A DNA stretch of 64,000 nt from Alphaproteobacteria bacterium (GTDB lineage Bacteria; Pseudomonadota; Alphaproteobacteria; UBA8366; GCA-2717185), in assembly GCA_040905865.1 (NCBI GenBank), contig JBBDQU010000022.1:93728-157727 (forward strand), given 5' to 3'. Each line of letters opens with the position of its first letter. The first letter of the stretch is position 1. Both the position numbers and the translations under genes were made by a program. The notes below the pieces were generated by a model, which saw only the letters and a list, made by a program, of their open reading frames with translations, was not told the DNA's origin and made no database searches. Below, one piece after another: positions 17,706-28,081 of the stretch.

Positions 17706-19552
17706 AATTGTTTCTTCTCCATGTTTTCCGCCGGTCTTCTGCCGGGCCGGTCAACGACCTTGATGACGCGGGCGCCGGGGAAGGCTTCCTTGACGGCAGT
17801 GACCAGGGGATTGCTGTTGGCTTCGGCAAACCGGGCCGCTTCCGCCGCGTCCCGCTGCTCGGACAACGTGGGGGCGCCTTCCGCATCTGAAATGCTGACG
17901 ATCCACCGTTCGCCGGTCCAGTCCGACAGGAAGTGTCCCATGCGGTTGGCGAGATCCTTTGGCGCATGCGGTCCGGGCCGGAATTCGATGCGTCCCGGCG
18001 AAAAATGGACCAGGTGTACGTCCTGGCGCAGATGCGCGGTCAGGATGCCTTCGCGCTTTTCATCGAACAGGCTGACGACCTCGTCATAACTTTGCGGGCT
18101 CAGAACGCCGGGTATCTCGACCGGCATGTCGTCGGGGTCGAAATCGGCCGACGGGCCGATATCGTCATAGGAATCGATATCCGGCATCGGCGGTTCGTCC
18201 GGATACTGTTCGGGACGGGGGTCACGCGCCGCCACGGCGCGGCCGCCGCCGGATTCGGACCCTGCCGCGACTGTCATTTGCGGGGCGGCGGGCGCGATTG
18301 CCGGTTCATGCCGCGGCCGGGCGGCCGTGGTTGCCGCCGGCGCGGGTTGCGGTGCGGCGACGGACGGCGCGGCGGTGGCCTCCGATCCGTCTTTCAGGGT
18401 TTTCAATAATTCGGCCGGCGGCGGCATGTCGGCTGCATGGGTCATGCGGATCAGCACCATTTCCGCCGCCGACAGGGGCGACGGGGCGATCTGCGTTTCG
18501 CCAAGCCCCTTCAGCAGCATCTGCCAGCATCGCGTCAGGACCGGCATGGTCAGCGCCCTGGACATTTGCGCGCCCTTGCTGCGCTCCTCCTCGGGAACGC
18601 CCGGTTCCTCCGCCAGCGCCGGGGCGATCTTGACCCGGGTCAGCCAATGGGTCAGTTCCAGCAGGTCTTCCAGGATGACAATCGGGTCGGCGCCGTTGCG
18701 GTACATTTCCTGGAACCGGTCCAGCGCGGCGGGGGTGTCGCCGGACATCAGCGTATCGAACAGGTCGAAAACGGCGCTGCGATCGGCAAGGCCCAGCATG
18801 TCGCGGATCTGCGCCGCCGTGACCGTATCGGCCGAGAGGGCTATGGCCTGATCCAGCAGCGACAGCCCGTCGCGGACCGATCCGTCGGCGGCGCGGGCAA
18901 TGATATCGACGGCGGCGTCTTCGATCTGCACGCCTTCCTTTTCGGCGATGGAGCGGAAATGCGGCGCCAGCAGTTCCCGTTCCACCCGGCGCAGGTCGAA
19001 CCGCTGGCATCGCGACAGCACGGTGACCGGAACCTTGCGTATTTCGGTCGTCGCAAAAACGAAGATGACATGTTCCGGCGGTTCTTCCAGCGTCTTCAGC
19101 AACCCGTTGAAGGCCTGCCGCGACAGCATGTGGACTTCGTCGATGATATAGACCTTGTAGCGCGCGGAAACCGGCTTGTAGCGGACGCCTTCGATCAGGT
19201 CGCGGATATCGTCGATGCCGGTGCGGCTGGCCGCGTCCATTTCAATAACATCGACATGCCGGTCCTCGGCAATGGCCATGCAATTGTTGCAGGCACCGCA
19301 GGGCGCAATGGTGGGGCCGCCCGCGCCGTCGGGCCCGACGCAGTTCAGGGCGCGGGCGATGATCCTGGCGGTCGTGGTTTTGCCAACGCCACGCACCCCG
19401 GTCAGGATGAAGGCATGGGCGATGCGGCCGGAGGAAATGGCATTCGACAGCGTGCGAACCAGCGCTTCCTGGCCAATCAACTCGTCGAATCCGCGCGGCC
19501 GGTATTTACGTGCGAGAACGCGGTACGCGCCGGGTTGGGGGCTGTCGGTCAT
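17702..19552 (-). CDS. dnaX: DNA polymerase III subunit gamma/tau
   Basis: The clamp-loader ATPase of the replisome. The 616-residue product has Walker A 'GVRGVGKTT', a four-cysteine zinc module, Walker B '[10 protein letters not shown]', the SRC motif '[12 protein letters not shown]', then a Pro/Ala-rich linker and the tau C-terminal domain with '[18 protein letters not shown]'. No programmed-frameshift signal was evident. The SRP RNA lies just upstream on the same strand. Confidence 0.96.
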   Translation of the reverse strand: MTDSPQPGAYRVLARKYRPRGFDELIGQEALVRTLSNAISSGRIAHAFILTGVRGVGKTTTARIIARALNCVGPDGAGGPTIAPCGACNNCMAIAEDRHVDVIEMDAASRTGIDDIRDLIEGVRYKPVSARYKVYIIDEVHMLSRQAFNGLLKTLEEPPEHVIFVFATTEIRKVPVTVLSRCQRFDLRRVERELLAPHFRSIAEKEGVQIEDAAVDIIARAADGSVRDGLSLLDQAIALSADTVTAAQIRDMLGLADRSAVFDLFDTLMSGDTPAALDRFQEMYRNGADPIVILEDLLELTHWLTRVKIAPALAEEPGVPEEERSKGAQMSRALTMPVLTRCWQMLLKGLGETQIAPSPLSAAEMVLIRMTHAADMPPPAELLKTLKDGSEATAAPSVAAPQPAPAATTAARPRHEPAIAPAAPQMTVAAGSESGGGRAVAARDPRPEQYPDEPPMPDIDSYDDIGPSADFDPDDMPVEIPGVLSPQSYDEVVSLFDEKREGILTAHLRQDVHLVHFSPGRIEFRPGPHAPKDLANRMGHFLSDWTGERWIVSISDAEGAPTLSEQRDAAEAARFAEANSNPLVTAVKEAFPGARVIKVVDRPGRRPAENMEKKQL

Positions 19553-19595
19553 ATCCTCAGAAAATGCCTGTCACCGCGCAAGGGAAATAAAAGTG

Positions 19596-19692
19596 GAAGA
19601 CTGGACGCGCAACCCGGATCGAACTCGTTACGGCTGCTTCCTTCCGGACCTGACCGGTTTGGCGAGGGATCCGTCCACGCGCCAGCCTTCCG
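19596..19692 (-). ncRNA. ffs: Small SRP RNA (4.5S)
   Basis: The minus strand contains the conserved SRP apical sequence GGTCAGGTCCGGAAGGAAGC (the Ffh-binding tetraloop region), and the flanks pair to form a long hairpin. Outer pairs include GGAAG with CTTCC and CTGG with CCAG. A T-rich stretch (CTTTTATTTCC) follows on the RNA strand. Its position directly upstream of dnaX is typical of alphaproteobacteria. The ends are placed by the outermost pairing and may be off by several bases. Confidence 0.93.
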
Positions 19693-19790
19693 TAGACACT
19701 ATATCAGGACTCAACCCCACCCGGGCAAGAGGAGTCGTCCGCGGCGCGGATCATTTGCGCCGCCTGTAAAAGCGTGGCACTGTCAGGTCC

Positions 19791-20693
19791 ATGAAATCGC
19801 CTAATTTTTACGCGTCCGGCGGCATGGATCGCGCGGCGCATCTTCGCGCCAACGAAGCCTGGATCGCCGAACAGCTCGCCAGTCGGGAAACCCGCATCGT
19901 ACCGTTATGGCGCACCCAGAATTTCCTGCGGCACGGCCCGTCGCCGGAAGTCGCCGTCCTTGAATCGAGCCGTGGCCTGCTGATGGGCGCCCAGATGGTG
20001 GTCTTTCTTGGCCTGATCGACGGGCGGCCGCATTTCGCCGCCGATTTTTCGGGATATGACGACCCGCCACTGGCGGAGCATGGCCATTTCCGCGATATGC
20101 GCGGGGTCGGCCAGTTGCTGCCGCATCGGGAAGGGGCGCTGCTGGTCTATGCCCGTGCCGCCATTCAGTGGCATGCGCGGCACCGGTTCTGCGGCATTTG
20201 CGGCAGTCCGACGGAAAGCAGGCAATCGGGACATATCCGGCAATGCACGGATCCGGAATGCGCCACGCAGTTTTTTCCGCGCCTCGACCCCGCGGTCATC
20301 ATGCTGATCCACGACGGCGGCGACAGACTGATTCTGGGCCGGCAGCGCAACTGGGCGCGGGGACAGCATTCCGTTCTTGCCGGTTTTGTCGAATCGGGCG
20401 AATCGCTGGAAGACGCAGTCGCCCGGGAAGTCTTCGAGGAAGCCGGCGTGCGGATTACGGATATTCAGTATCATTCGTCGCAGCCCTGGCCGTTCCCGTC
20501 GTCCATCATGCTGGGCTTTTCGGCGCGGGCGACGGATCTGACGCTGAACGTGGACCGGGAAGAACTGGAAGACGCTGCCTGGTTTACCCGCGATCAGCTG
20601 TTGAGTTCGCCCGAAAACGACAGCTTTCGCCTGCCGCGGAAGGATTCGATTTCGCGCCGCCTGATCGAGGACTGGATGCGCGGCGAAATCTGA
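19791..20693 (+). CDS. nudC: NAD(H) pyrophosphatase NudC
   Basis: A Nudix hydrolase that cleaves NADH to NMNH and AMP and in E. coli removes NAD caps from RNA. The 300-residue product has a four-cysteine zinc ribbon ('CGICG' and a later 'CTDPEC'), the Nudix box 'GFVESGESLEDAVAREVFEE' with the following 'AGV', and the C-terminal 'SQPWPFPSSIMLGF' (SQPWPFPxS), diagnostic for NudC. It converges on pheA with only four bases between stops. Confidence 0.95.
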   Translation: MKSPNFYASGGMDRAAHLRANEAWIAEQLASRETRIVPLWRTQNFLRHGPSPEVAVLESSRGLLMGAQMVVFLGLIDGRPHFAADFSGYDDPPLAEHGHFRDMRGVGQLLPHREGALLVYARAAIQWHARHRFCGICGSPTESRQSGHIRQCTDPECATQFFPRLDPAVIMLIHDGGDRLILGRQRNWARGQHSVLAGFVESGESLEDAVAREVFEEAGVRITDIQYHSSQPWPFPSSIMLGFSARATDLTLNVDREELEDAAWFTRDQLLSSPENDSFRLPRKDSISRRLIEDWMRGEI

Positions 20694-20697
20694 CCGA

Positions 20698-21552
20698 TCA
20701 GCGTTTCGCGTAGCGCTGCGGATTTGCCGGATAGACGCCCAGCACCTTCACCTGGCGGCTGAAAAAGCCCAGTTCCTCCAGCGCCAGCCGGACCGAGGTA
20801 TCGCTCGGGTGGCCTTCGATATCGGCATAGAACTGCGTTGCGGTGAATTCCCCGTTGATCATGTAGGATTCCAGCTTCGTCATGTTCACGCCGTTGGTCG
20901 CGAAACCGCCCATTGCCTTGTACAGCGCGGCCGGCACGTTGCGGACCTGAAAAACGAAGGACGTGATGATGGGTCCGGATTCCGGGTCCGGATCGATCGG
21001 TTCGTTCGACATGATGATGAACCGGGTCGTGTTGTTGGCGTAGTCTTCCATGTCGCGGCGCAGGATATCGAGCCCGTAAATTTCCGCTGCGAGATGGGAT
21101 GACAGCGCGCCCTGCCTTGGGTCGGGATTTTCGGACAGGTCCTTTGCCGCCCCCGCGTTGTCCGCGTGTGTCATCGGCTTCAGGCCCAGTTTCCGCAGCG
21201 TTTCACGGCATTGCGACAGCGATTGATGATGGCTGTATACATATTCAAGGCTTTCGATCTTCACGCCCGGATTGGCCAGCAGCAGGTAATTCACCGGCTG
21301 GAAATGTTCGGCGATGATGTGCAGCCTTGAATCCGGCAACAGGTGATGGATATCGGCGACTCGCCCCGCTGTCGAATTTTCAATCGGGATCATTGCCAGC
21401 CGGGCTTCGCCATCGCGAACGGCGGCGAAAACGTCCTCGAAGGACGGACAGGGCAGCGGCGTCATGTCAGGGTACACGGCGCGGCAGGCCATGTCCGAAT
21501 TCGCCCCGGGCTGGCCCTGATAGGCGATAGTATTGTTCGATGCGGCTGCCAT
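20698..21552 (-). CDS. pheA: Prephenate dehydratase
   Basis: Converts prephenate to phenylpyruvate in phenylalanine synthesis. The 284-residue product is a monofunctional type without chorismate mutase: 'IAYQGQPGANSDMA' at the N-terminus, 'IENSTAGRVADIHHLL', the catalytic 'TRF' in 'NNTTRFIIM', and a C-terminal ACT domain with 'KLESY' for phenylalanine feedback. The longer upstream frame is rejected because it runs into kdsB and is not family-like. It is downstream of kdsB by 28 bases. Confidence 0.95.
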   Translation of the reverse strand: MAAASNNTIAYQGQPGANSDMACRAVYPDMTPLPCPSFEDVFAAVRDGEARLAMIPIENSTAGRVADIHHLLPDSRLHIIAEHFQPVNYLLLANPGVKIESLEYVYSHHQSLSQCRETLRKLGLKPMTHADNAGAAKDLSENPDPRQGALSSHLAAEIYGLDILRRDMEDYANNTTRFIIMSNEPIDPDPESGPIITSFVFQVRNVPAALYKAMGGFATNGVNMTKLESYMINGEFTATQFYADIEGHPSDTSVRLALEELGFFSRQVKVLGVYPANPQRYAKR

Positions 21553-21580
21553 GTTTTTTTCTGTTCCGTTGCGATGCGAA

Positions 21581-22324
21581 TCAGGGCGCGAGTACCTGCC
21601 GCGCCCTGTCGAGATCGGCGGGAGTATCGACACCGAGCGGAACAGTGTCAACGAGCGCCAGGTCTATCCGCATGCCCGCTTCCAGCGCGCGAAGCTGCTC
21701 CAGTCGCTCCCGCTGTTCCAGGATACCGGTGGGCAGCGCCACGAATCGTTCCAGCGCCGCGCGGCGATATGCGTACAGCCCGATATGGTGATACAGCGGC
21801 CCGTCGCCCCACGGTGCGGTGGCCCGGCTGAAATAGAGGGCGCGACCCGTTGTCGCATCCGGTGCGACGGCGGCGATCGCCTTCACGATATTCGGGTTGG
21901 TTTTTTCGGCTTCGACGACGATTTCGACGCCCAGCGTCGCGATGTCCACGCTGCTGTTTTGCAGGGGTGCGAAGACGGCGCGGACCGCGTCGGCGGCAAT
22001 GGTCGGCAGGTCGCCCTGGATATTGACAACGGCATCGTATCTGCCGTCCGGGTCACAGGTTTGCAGGGCCTCGTGAATGCGGTCCGATCCGGAAGGATGG
22101 CCGGGATCGGTCAAAACGGCCTTTCCGCCCGCGGCCAGCACCGATTCGACAATTTTCGCCTCCGCGGCGGCGACGATGACCGGCCCGATATCCGCTTCCA
22201 TCGCGCGGCGCCAGACATGCACGATCATGGTGTCGCCGTGGATATCGGCCAGCGGCTTGTCCGGCAGGCGGGTGGATGCCAGCCGCGCGGGGATGATGAC
22301 AATCGGATTTTTCGGTAATGACAT
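21581..22324 (-). CDS. kdsB: CMP-KDO synthetase
   Basis: Activates 3-deoxy-D-manno-octulosonate with CTP for LPS inner-core synthesis. The 247-residue product starts '[20 protein letters not shown]' with the nucleotidyltransferase motif, then 'GSDRIHEAL' and 'NIQGDLP'. The ATG at 22324 fits the family; the longer frame adds 16 unsupported residues. With hldD further along, it shows the organism makes a KDO/heptose-type LPS core. Confidence 0.95.
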   Translation of the reverse strand: MSLPKNPIVIIPARLASTRLPDKPLADIHGDTMIVHVWRRAMEADIGPVIVAAAEAKIVESVLAAGGKAVLTDPGHPSGSDRIHEALQTCDPDGRYDAVVNIQGDLPTIAADAVRAVFAPLQNSSVDIATLGVEIVVEAEKTNPNIVKAIAAVAPDATTGRALYFSRATAPWGDGPLYHHIGLYAYRRAALERFVALPTGILEQRERLEQLRALEAGMRIDLALVDTVPLGVDTPADLDRARQVLAP

Positions 22325-22548
22325 GTAAACCAGCGCCTGTGACAATCGGTCTGAATAGTGGCGGCGGACCACAGTTTTTGACCTGCTTTGGCCGCCATCG
22401 CGCGAGATTGCATTCCGCGCCGATGCAGATTATACCGCTGGCGTGGGATGGCGTAGGGGTATTTCCGCCGGAACTGTGCCGTGCTGCGAATTTCGATCAT
22501 TTGGCCTTGTCAGGATCGTCAGGCGTTGGGGTGAAAGAGGGAACAGAC
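22325..22548. other. Divergent intergenic region kdsB / cytochrome c
   Basis: About 220 bases that should hold both promoters. The plus-strand frame is open here, but the encoded residues do not resemble a cytochrome N-terminus. I see no clear operator. An AGAGGG ribosome site lies just before the cytochrome ATG. Confidence 0.35.
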
Positions 22549-23088
22549 ATGAACAGTGATCCGCTTTTTTTGAACAAGGTCATTGGCGCGGTGCTTTTTG
22601 CCGGCCTGATCGCGATGACCGGCGGGTTCGTCGCAGACATGTTTTACAACCCGCAAGAACTCGAATCGCCGGTTTACGCTATCGGCGGAAATGCGCCGGT
22701 TGAAACCCAGACGGCGGAAGAACCTGCGGGTCCGGAACCTATTGCGGGAATCTGGGCAGCGGCCGATGTTGCCGCCGGGGAACAGGTGGCGAAGAAATGC
22801 ACGGCCTGTCACTCCTTTACCAAGGACGGCCCGAACAAGGTCGGTCCGAACCTGTGGGGCGTCGTCGGCGGCCCGCGGGCCGAGGCGGAAGGCTTCAGCT
22901 TTTCCAGCGCTCTCAGGGAAATGGGCGGAACCTGGAGCGTGGCGGACCTGAACGAGTTCCTGTTCAGGCCCAAGCAGTTTGCCCCGGGCACGAAGATGAA
23001 TTTCGTCGGCTTGAAGAAGCCCGAGGAACGCGCCGAAATCGTCCGCTACATGCGCGACCTGTCGGACTCGCCGATTCCGCTGGAGTAG
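22549..23088 (+). CDS. Membrane-anchored cytochrome c (CycM type)
   Basis: A 179-residue class I cytochrome c with one uncleaved N-terminal anchor (about residues 10-31, 'VIGAVLFAGLIAMTGGFVAD'), an acidic Pro-rich linker, and a single heme site C84-T-A-C87-H88. A likely axial methionine is in 'GTKMNFVG'. Alphaproteobacterial CycM passes electrons from the bc1 complex to the aa3 oxidase. The next gene, a phosphatase, is 26 bases away and probably independent in function. Confidence 0.9.
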   Translation: MNSDPLFLNKVIGAVLFAGLIAMTGGFVADMFYNPQELESPVYAIGGNAPVETQTAEEPAGPEPIAGIWAAADVAAGEQVAKKCTACHSFTKDGPNKVGPNLWGVVGGPRAEAEGFSFSSALREMGGTWSVADLNEFLFRPKQFAPGTKMNFVGLKKPEERAEIVRYMRDLSDSPIPLE

Positions 23089-23114
23089 GACGGCGCCGCG
23101 GGAGGGCAGCAGGT

Positions 23115-23894
23115 ATGAATCGCTGTCCTGTGGAATACATCGATATTGCCGGAAAACTGGCTGATGCGGCACGGCCTGTCGCGCAGCGGTATTTCCGCGC
23201 CCCCCTCGAGATTGAAACGAAATCCGACGATACACCGGTTACCCGCGCCGACCGGGAGGTTGAGGCGGCGATGCGTGACATTCTGCGCGCCAGTTGTCCG
23301 GATCATGGTGTTGTCGGCGAGGAATTGGGCGGCATACCCGCAAGGCACGGCGTGCAGTGGATCCTCGACCCTATCGACGGAACTTCTGCCTTTGCTTCCG
23401 GTGTCGCGATGTTCTGTACGCTGATCGGCCTCGCCATCGACGGGCGGTTCGTGCTCGGGCTGGTCGATCAGCCGATCTCCAAAGAGCGCTGGCTTGGCGC
23501 CGTTGGCCGGGACACAACCCTCAACGGCGCACCGGCGCGGGTCAGCGGCTGTACGGAACTTTCGATGGCCCGGCTGTTCACGACCGCGCCGGAATATTAT
23601 TCGCGCGCTGGCGCGCTGGCGGCGTTTCACCGGGTGCGCGACGAGGTTCGCTTCACCCGTTACGGGACCGATTGCTATGCGCTGGGCCTGCTGGCGTCCG
23701 GCCACGCCGATCTGGTGATCGAAACCGGCCTTCATGTCTGGGATTTCGCGGCGCCGGCGGCGGTGGTCCGGCAGGCAGGCGGCGTGATCACGGACTGGCG
23801 GGGCGAACCGCTGTCGCCGCAATCGGACGGCAGCATCGTGGCGGCGAGCACGCCGGCCCTGCATGAAGCGGCACTCAGGCGTCTCGCCGGGTGA
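23115..23894 (+). CDS. hisN: Inositol-monophosphatase-family histidinol-phosphatase
   Basis: A 259-residue Mg-dependent, Li-sensitive phosphatase fold. Metal motifs are 'GEELGG', 'DPIDGTSAF' and 'WDFAAPAAVVRQAGG'. The sequence is closest in type to alphaproteobacterial HisN (histidinol-phosphatase, last phosphatase step of histidine synthesis), but inositol monophosphatases share the same motifs. A GGAGGG ribosome site lies eight bases before the ATG. Confidence 0.8.
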   Translation: MNRCPVEYIDIAGKLADAARPVAQRYFRAPLEIETKSDDTPVTRADREVEAAMRDILRASCPDHGVVGEELGGIPARHGVQWILDPIDGTSAFASGVAMFCTLIGLAIDGRFVLGLVDQPISKERWLGAVGRDTTLNGAPARVSGCTELSMARLFTTAPEYYSRAGALAAFHRVRDEVRFTRYGTDCYALGLLASGHADLVIETGLHVWDFAAPAAVVRQAGGVITDWRGEPLSPQSDGSIVAASTPALHEAALRRLAG

Positions 23895-24038
23895 CCCGTC
23901 AAGGAAAGCGTGACCGGTGACTCCGGATAGTTTTCCCGGTCATAAACTGGACATTGGCGGCGCAAAAGCCCACGTATCGTTCTGCATTTCCGTTATGCTA
24001 TTCGATAACGCCGTATGAGCCATGTCAGGGAGCCGAAC

Positions 24039-25874
24039 GTGACCCGTATTCTCGGTGCCGCAATCGCCAGCGTGTTGATCGCCTTCTCTCCCGCGTCGGC
24101 GCAGACAACGGTCAGCCACGGCATCGCCATGCATGGCGACCTGAAATACCCGGCCGGTTTCAAGCATTTCGATTACGTCAATCCGGACGCGCCCAAGGGC
24201 GGTGAACTGCGAAGCTGGGCGTCAGGCGGCTTTGACACCTTCAATCCTTTCGTCATCAAGGGACGCCCGGCGGGCGGTATCGGGCTGCTGTTCGAATCGC
24301 TGATGGTATCCTCCGCCGACGAGCCGTTCAGCAAATACGGGTTGCTGGCGGAATCGGTTGAAATGCCGGAAGACCGGTCCTGGATTACGTTTACCCTTCG
24401 CGCCGATGCCAGATGGCATGACGGCAAGCCGGTTACGGTCGATGACGTGATCTGGAGTTTCGAGACGCTCAAGGAAAAGGGGCAGCCGCTTTACCGTTAT
24501 TATTACGCGAATGTCGAAACGCCGGTGAAGACGGGCGAGCGGACGGTGAAGTTCACGTTTACCGGCGGCGTCAATCGCGAACTGCCTCTGATTGTCGGGG
24601 AGGCGCCGGTCCTGCCGAAACATTACTGGGACGGCCGGGATTTCGAGGCCACGACCCTGGAACCACCGCTTGGCAGCGGTCCGTACCGGATTCTGAGCTT
24701 CGAGCCGGACCGGGAAGTCGTGTATGAGCGCGTCAGGGATTACTGGGGCGCCGACCATCCGACGCAGAAGGGCCTGTGGAATTTCGACCGCGTCCGCTAC
24801 GACTATTACCGTGATTCCACCGTCGCCATCGAGGCGCTGAAATCCGGCGCCTTCGATTACAGGCTCGAAAATTCGGCAAAGGACTGGGCGACGGCCTATG
24901 ACGTTCCGGCGGTCCGGGACGGCAGGCTCGTCAAATCCACCTTCGAGCACAATCGCACCGCCGGGATGCAGGGCTTCGTGATGAACCAGCGCCGCGACAT
25001 GTTCAAGAACCCGGATGTCCGGCAGGCGCTTTCCTATGCGTTCGATTTTGAATGGTCCAACAAGGCGCTGTTCTATGGCCAGTATGTCCGGACCAGAAGC
25101 TATTTCGACAATTCGGAACTGGCGGCGCGGGGCCTGCCGGAGGGCGAGGTTCTCACGATTCTGGAGCCGTATCGCGGACGAATTCCCGATGAGGTGTTCA
25201 CTACCGTCTTCAACCCACCGGAAACTGACGGATCGGGGAATATCCGCCGGAACCTGCGCGTGGCGCTCAGGCTGCTGGGAGAGGCCGGCTGGACGGTCGC
25301 CCCGGATACCAAGAAGCTGACAAACGAGGCGACGGGCAGGCCGATGACCTTCGAAATCCTTCTGGTCAGCCCGTTGTTCGAACGGATTGCGCTGCCCTAT
25401 GTCGCGAATCTCAAACGCCTGGGAATCGAAGCCAGAGTCCGGACCGTGGATTCCTCGCAGTACAAGGAGCGGCTCGACCGGTTCGATTTCGACATGATCG
25501 TTGGCAATTTCGGACAATCCGCATCGCCCGGAAACGAACAGCGCGAATTCTGGGGGTCGGCCGCGGCGGAGCGCGAAGGCAGCCGCAATTTAGCCGGTAT
25601 CCGGGATCCGGTTGTCGACGAATTGATCGAAAAGGTGATTGCCGCGTCAGACCGCGATGAACTGGTCAACAGCGTCCGCGCGCTCGATTACGTGCTCCAG
25701 TGGCAGCATCTCGTCGTGCCGCAATGGCACATTCCGTATGACCGCTATGTCTACTGGGACCGGTTCGGACGCCCCGATACCATTCCCGACAGCGGCGTGC
25801 AGATATTCAGCTGGTGGATCGATCCGGCGAAGGATGCCGCCCTGCCGCAGTTGCAGCGATTCAGAAGCCCGTAA
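24039..25874 (+). CDS. yejA: ABC transporter peptide-binding protein YejA
   Basis: A family 5 extracellular solute-binding protein (611 residues). I choose GTG 24039 because AGGGAG lies six bases upstream and the encoded 'MTRILGAAIASVLIAFSPAS' is a clean signal peptide with cleavage after 'SAQ'; an ATG at 24015 would add eight polar residues. 'GIAMHGDLKYPAGFKHFDY' and 'PDAPKGGELR' are typical of YejA. In enterics and Brucella YejABEF imports oligopeptides including antimicrobial ones. It heads a four-gene operon. Confidence 0.93.
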   Translation: MTRILGAAIASVLIAFSPASAQTTVSHGIAMHGDLKYPAGFKHFDYVNPDAPKGGELRSWASGGFDTFNPFVIKGRPAGGIGLLFESLMVSSADEPFSKYGLLAESVEMPEDRSWITFTLRADARWHDGKPVTVDDVIWSFETLKEKGQPLYRYYYANVETPVKTGERTVKFTFTGGVNRELPLIVGEAPVLPKHYWDGRDFEATTLEPPLGSGPYRILSFEPDREVVYERVRDYWGADHPTQKGLWNFDRVRYDYYRDSTVAIEALKSGAFDYRLENSAKDWATAYDVPAVRDGRLVKSTFEHNRTAGMQGFVMNQRRDMFKNPDVRQALSYAFDFEWSNKALFYGQYVRTRSYFDNSELAARGLPEGEVLTILEPYRGRIPDEVFTTVFNPPETDGSGNIRRNLRVALRLLGEAGWTVAPDTKKLTNEATGRPMTFEILLVSPLFERIALPYVANLKRLGIEARVRTVDSSQYKERLDRFDFDMIVGNFGQSASPGNEQREFWGSAAAEREGSRNLAGIRDPVVDELIEKVIAASDRDELVNSVRALDYVLQWQHLVVPQWHIPYDRYVYWDRFGRPDTIPDSGVQIFSWWIDPAKDAALPQLQRFRSP

Positions 25875-25901
25875 CACCGGAACGGCGGAAGTACAAAACA
25901 G

Positions 25902-27011
25902 ATGCTGCCCTATATCATCCGCCGACTGCTGCTGGTCATTCCGACGCTTTTTGTCATCATGGCGATCAATTTCGCGATCGTGCAATTTGCGCCCGGCGGC
26001 CCGGTGGAACAGATCCTGGCGGAACTGGAGGGGACGGCGGTCAGCGCCACCGCGCGCATCGGCGGCCCGGCCGGCACGGAGGTCGGCGGCGGCGGTCCGG
26101 CCGGGGGGGATGCGTCATCCGGCGGCGGCCGGTACCGTGGGGCACAGGGGCTGGATCCCGCGTTTATCGCGAGCATCGAAAAGCAGTTCGGTTTCGACAA
26201 GCCGCCCCTGGAGCGGTTCTTCCTGATGCTCGCCAATTACGCCACATTCGATTTCGGCAAGAGCTTCTTCCGCGACAGCACCGTCGTCGACCTGGTGATG
26301 AGCAAGATGCCGGTTTCGATTTCGCTCGGGTTATGGACCACCCTGCTGGTCTATCTGATCTCCATTCCGCTGGGAATCGCCAAGGCTGTCCGCGACGGGA
26401 CCCGTTTCGACATTTGGACCAGTACCGTGGTGATTATCGGCAACGCGGTGCCGTCGTTCCTGTTCGCGATCCTGCTGATCGTTGTCTTCGCCGGCGGGCA
26501 GTACCTGGACTGGTTTCCCCTGCGCGGGCTGGTCTCCGACAACTGGGAGACCATGTCATGGCCGGCGCGGATCGCCGATTACTTCTGGCATCTGGCCCTG
26601 CCGCTGACCGCCCTGCTGATCGGGTCCTTCGCGACCCTGACCCTGTTGACCAAGAATTCCTTTCTGGAGGAAATCAACAAACAGTTCGTCGTCACCGCGC
26701 GGGCCAAGGGGCTGACGGAGCGCCGGGTGCTGTACGGGCACGTCTTCCGCAACGCCATGCTGATCGTTATCGCCGGCTTTCCGTCCGCCTTCATCGGCAT
26801 CCTGTTTACCAGTACGCTGCTGATCGAGATCATCTTCTCGCTGGACGGGCTGGGACTGCTGGGGTTCGAGGCGGTGATCAACCGCGATTATCCGATCATG
26901 TTCGCAACCCTGTATTTTTTCACCCTGCTGGGCCTGCTGATGGGAATCGTCAGCGACGTGATGTACATGCTGATCGACCCGCGCATCGATTTCGAAAGCC
27001 GCCAGTCATGA
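25902..27011 (+). CDS. yejB: Oligopeptide ABC permease YejB
   Basis: A 369-residue inner-membrane permease with about six transmembrane segments and the cytoplasmic EAA loop ('[20 protein letters not shown]'). A Gly/Ala-rich stretch at about residues 47-85 is also found in YejB of other bacteria, so it is not a defect. Its stop overlaps the yejE start (ATGA). Confidence 0.95.
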   Translation: MLPYIIRRLLLVIPTLFVIMAINFAIVQFAPGGPVEQILAELEGTAVSATARIGGPAGTEVGGGGPAGGDASSGGGRYRGAQGLDPAFIASIEKQFGFDKPPLERFFLMLANYATFDFGKSFFRDSTVVDLVMSKMPVSISLGLWTTLLVYLISIPLGIAKAVRDGTRFDIWTSTVVIIGNAVPSFLFAILLIVVFAGGQYLDWFPLRGLVSDNWETMSWPARIADYFWHLALPLTALLIGSFATLTLLTKNSFLEEINKQFVVTARAKGLTERRVLYGHVFRNAMLIVIAGFPSAFIGILFTSTLLIEIIFSLDGLGLLGFEAVINRDYPIMFATLYFFTLLGLLMGIVSDVMYMLIDPRIDFESRQS

Positions 27012-28072
27012 CGGACATGCCGATCCGTCGGGACCGGTTTCTCGGCATACCGATCCGCCCGCTGACCCGTCGCCGTATCGCGAATTTCGTCGCCAACCGG
27101 CGGGGCTTCTGGTCGCTGTGGATATTCCTTGCGTTGTTTTTTCTGTCGCTCTTTGCGGAGCTGATTGCGAACGACCGGCCGATCCTCATCCGTTTCGACG
27201 GCGGCTTCTACTTTCCGGTCATGGCGTCCTACGCCGAAACCGAGTTCGGCGGCGAGTTTCCGACCGAAGCCGATTACACGGATCCGTTCGTGGTCGAACT
27301 CATCGAGGAAAAAGGCTGGATCCTCTGGCCGCCGATCCGGTTTCGCTACGATACGAATATCACCGATCTGGAGGCGCCGGCGCCGTCGGCGCCATCCCTG
27401 CGAAACTGGCTCGGCACCGACGACCAGTCGCGCGACGTGGTGGCGCGGATCATTTACGGATTCCGGATATCGGTTCTGTTCGGGCTTCTTCTGACGATTC
27501 TCAGCTCCGCCATCGGGATCGCGGTCGGCGCCATCCAGGGGTTTTTCGGCGGGCTGATCGACCTTTTCGGGCAGCGGCTGATCGAAATCTGGGGCGGGTT
27601 GCCGACGCTTTATATCCTCATCATCATGGCCAGCATCGTGACGCCGAGTTTCTGGCTGCTGCTGGGGCTGCTGCTGCTGTTCAGCTGGACGGCGCTGGTC
27701 AGTCTCGTGCGGGCGGAGGTGCTGCGGGCGCGCAACTTTGAATATGTGAAGGCGGCGCGGGCGCTGGGTATTCCGAACCGCACGATCATGTTCCGCCATG
27801 TTTTGCCCAACGCGATGGTCGCGACCCTGACCTTCCTGCCGTTCATCACCTCGGGCGCGCTGATCACGCTGACGTCGCTCGACTTCCTCGGCTTCGGCCT
27901 GCCGGCGGGTTCGCCGTCGCTTGGCGAACTGCTGAAACAGGGCAAGGAAAACCTGCAGGCGCCCTGGCTGGGCATTACCGGGTTCGTCGTAATCAGCCTG
28001 ATGCTGACGCTCATGGTATTCATCGGCGAGGCGGTGCGCGATGCATTCGACCCGCGCAAGGCGCAGCGATAG
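27008..28072 (+). CDS. yejE: Oligopeptide ABC permease YejE
   Basis: A 354-residue DppC-type permease. The N-terminus has one membrane segment ('[18 protein letters not shown]') followed by a periplasmic loop, then the permease domain with '[19 protein letters not shown]' and an EAA loop '[20 protein letters not shown]'. It partners YejB in the transport channel. Confidence 0.95.
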   Translation: MTDMPIRRDRFLGIPIRPLTRRRIANFVANRRGFWSLWIFLALFFLSLFAELIANDRPILIRFDGGFYFPVMASYAETEFGGEFPTEADYTDPFVVELIEEKGWILWPPIRFRYDTNITDLEAPAPSAPSLRNWLGTDDQSRDVVARIIYGFRISVLFGLLLTILSSAIGIAVGAIQGFFGGLIDLFGQRLIEIWGGLPTLYILIIMASIVTPSFWLLLGLLLLFSWTALVSLVRAEVLRARNFEYVKAARALGIPNRTIMFRHVLPNAMVATLTFLPFITSGALITLTSLDFLGFGLPAGSPSLGELLKQGKENLQAPWLGITGFVVISLMLTLMVFIGEAVRDAFDPRKAQR

Positions 28073-28081
28073 GATCGGGAC

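Noticed and set aside
23911..23942. Inverted pair TGACCGG / CCGGTCA between hisN and yejA as a terminator
   Set aside because: An 18-base loop and no T-tract make an intrinsic terminator unlikely; a regulator site cannot be told from chance.
25902..27011. The Gly/Ala-rich stretch in YejB as an abnormal insertion
   Set aside because: E. coli-type YejB proteins also carry a Gly-rich stretch at this place, so it is a normal family feature.
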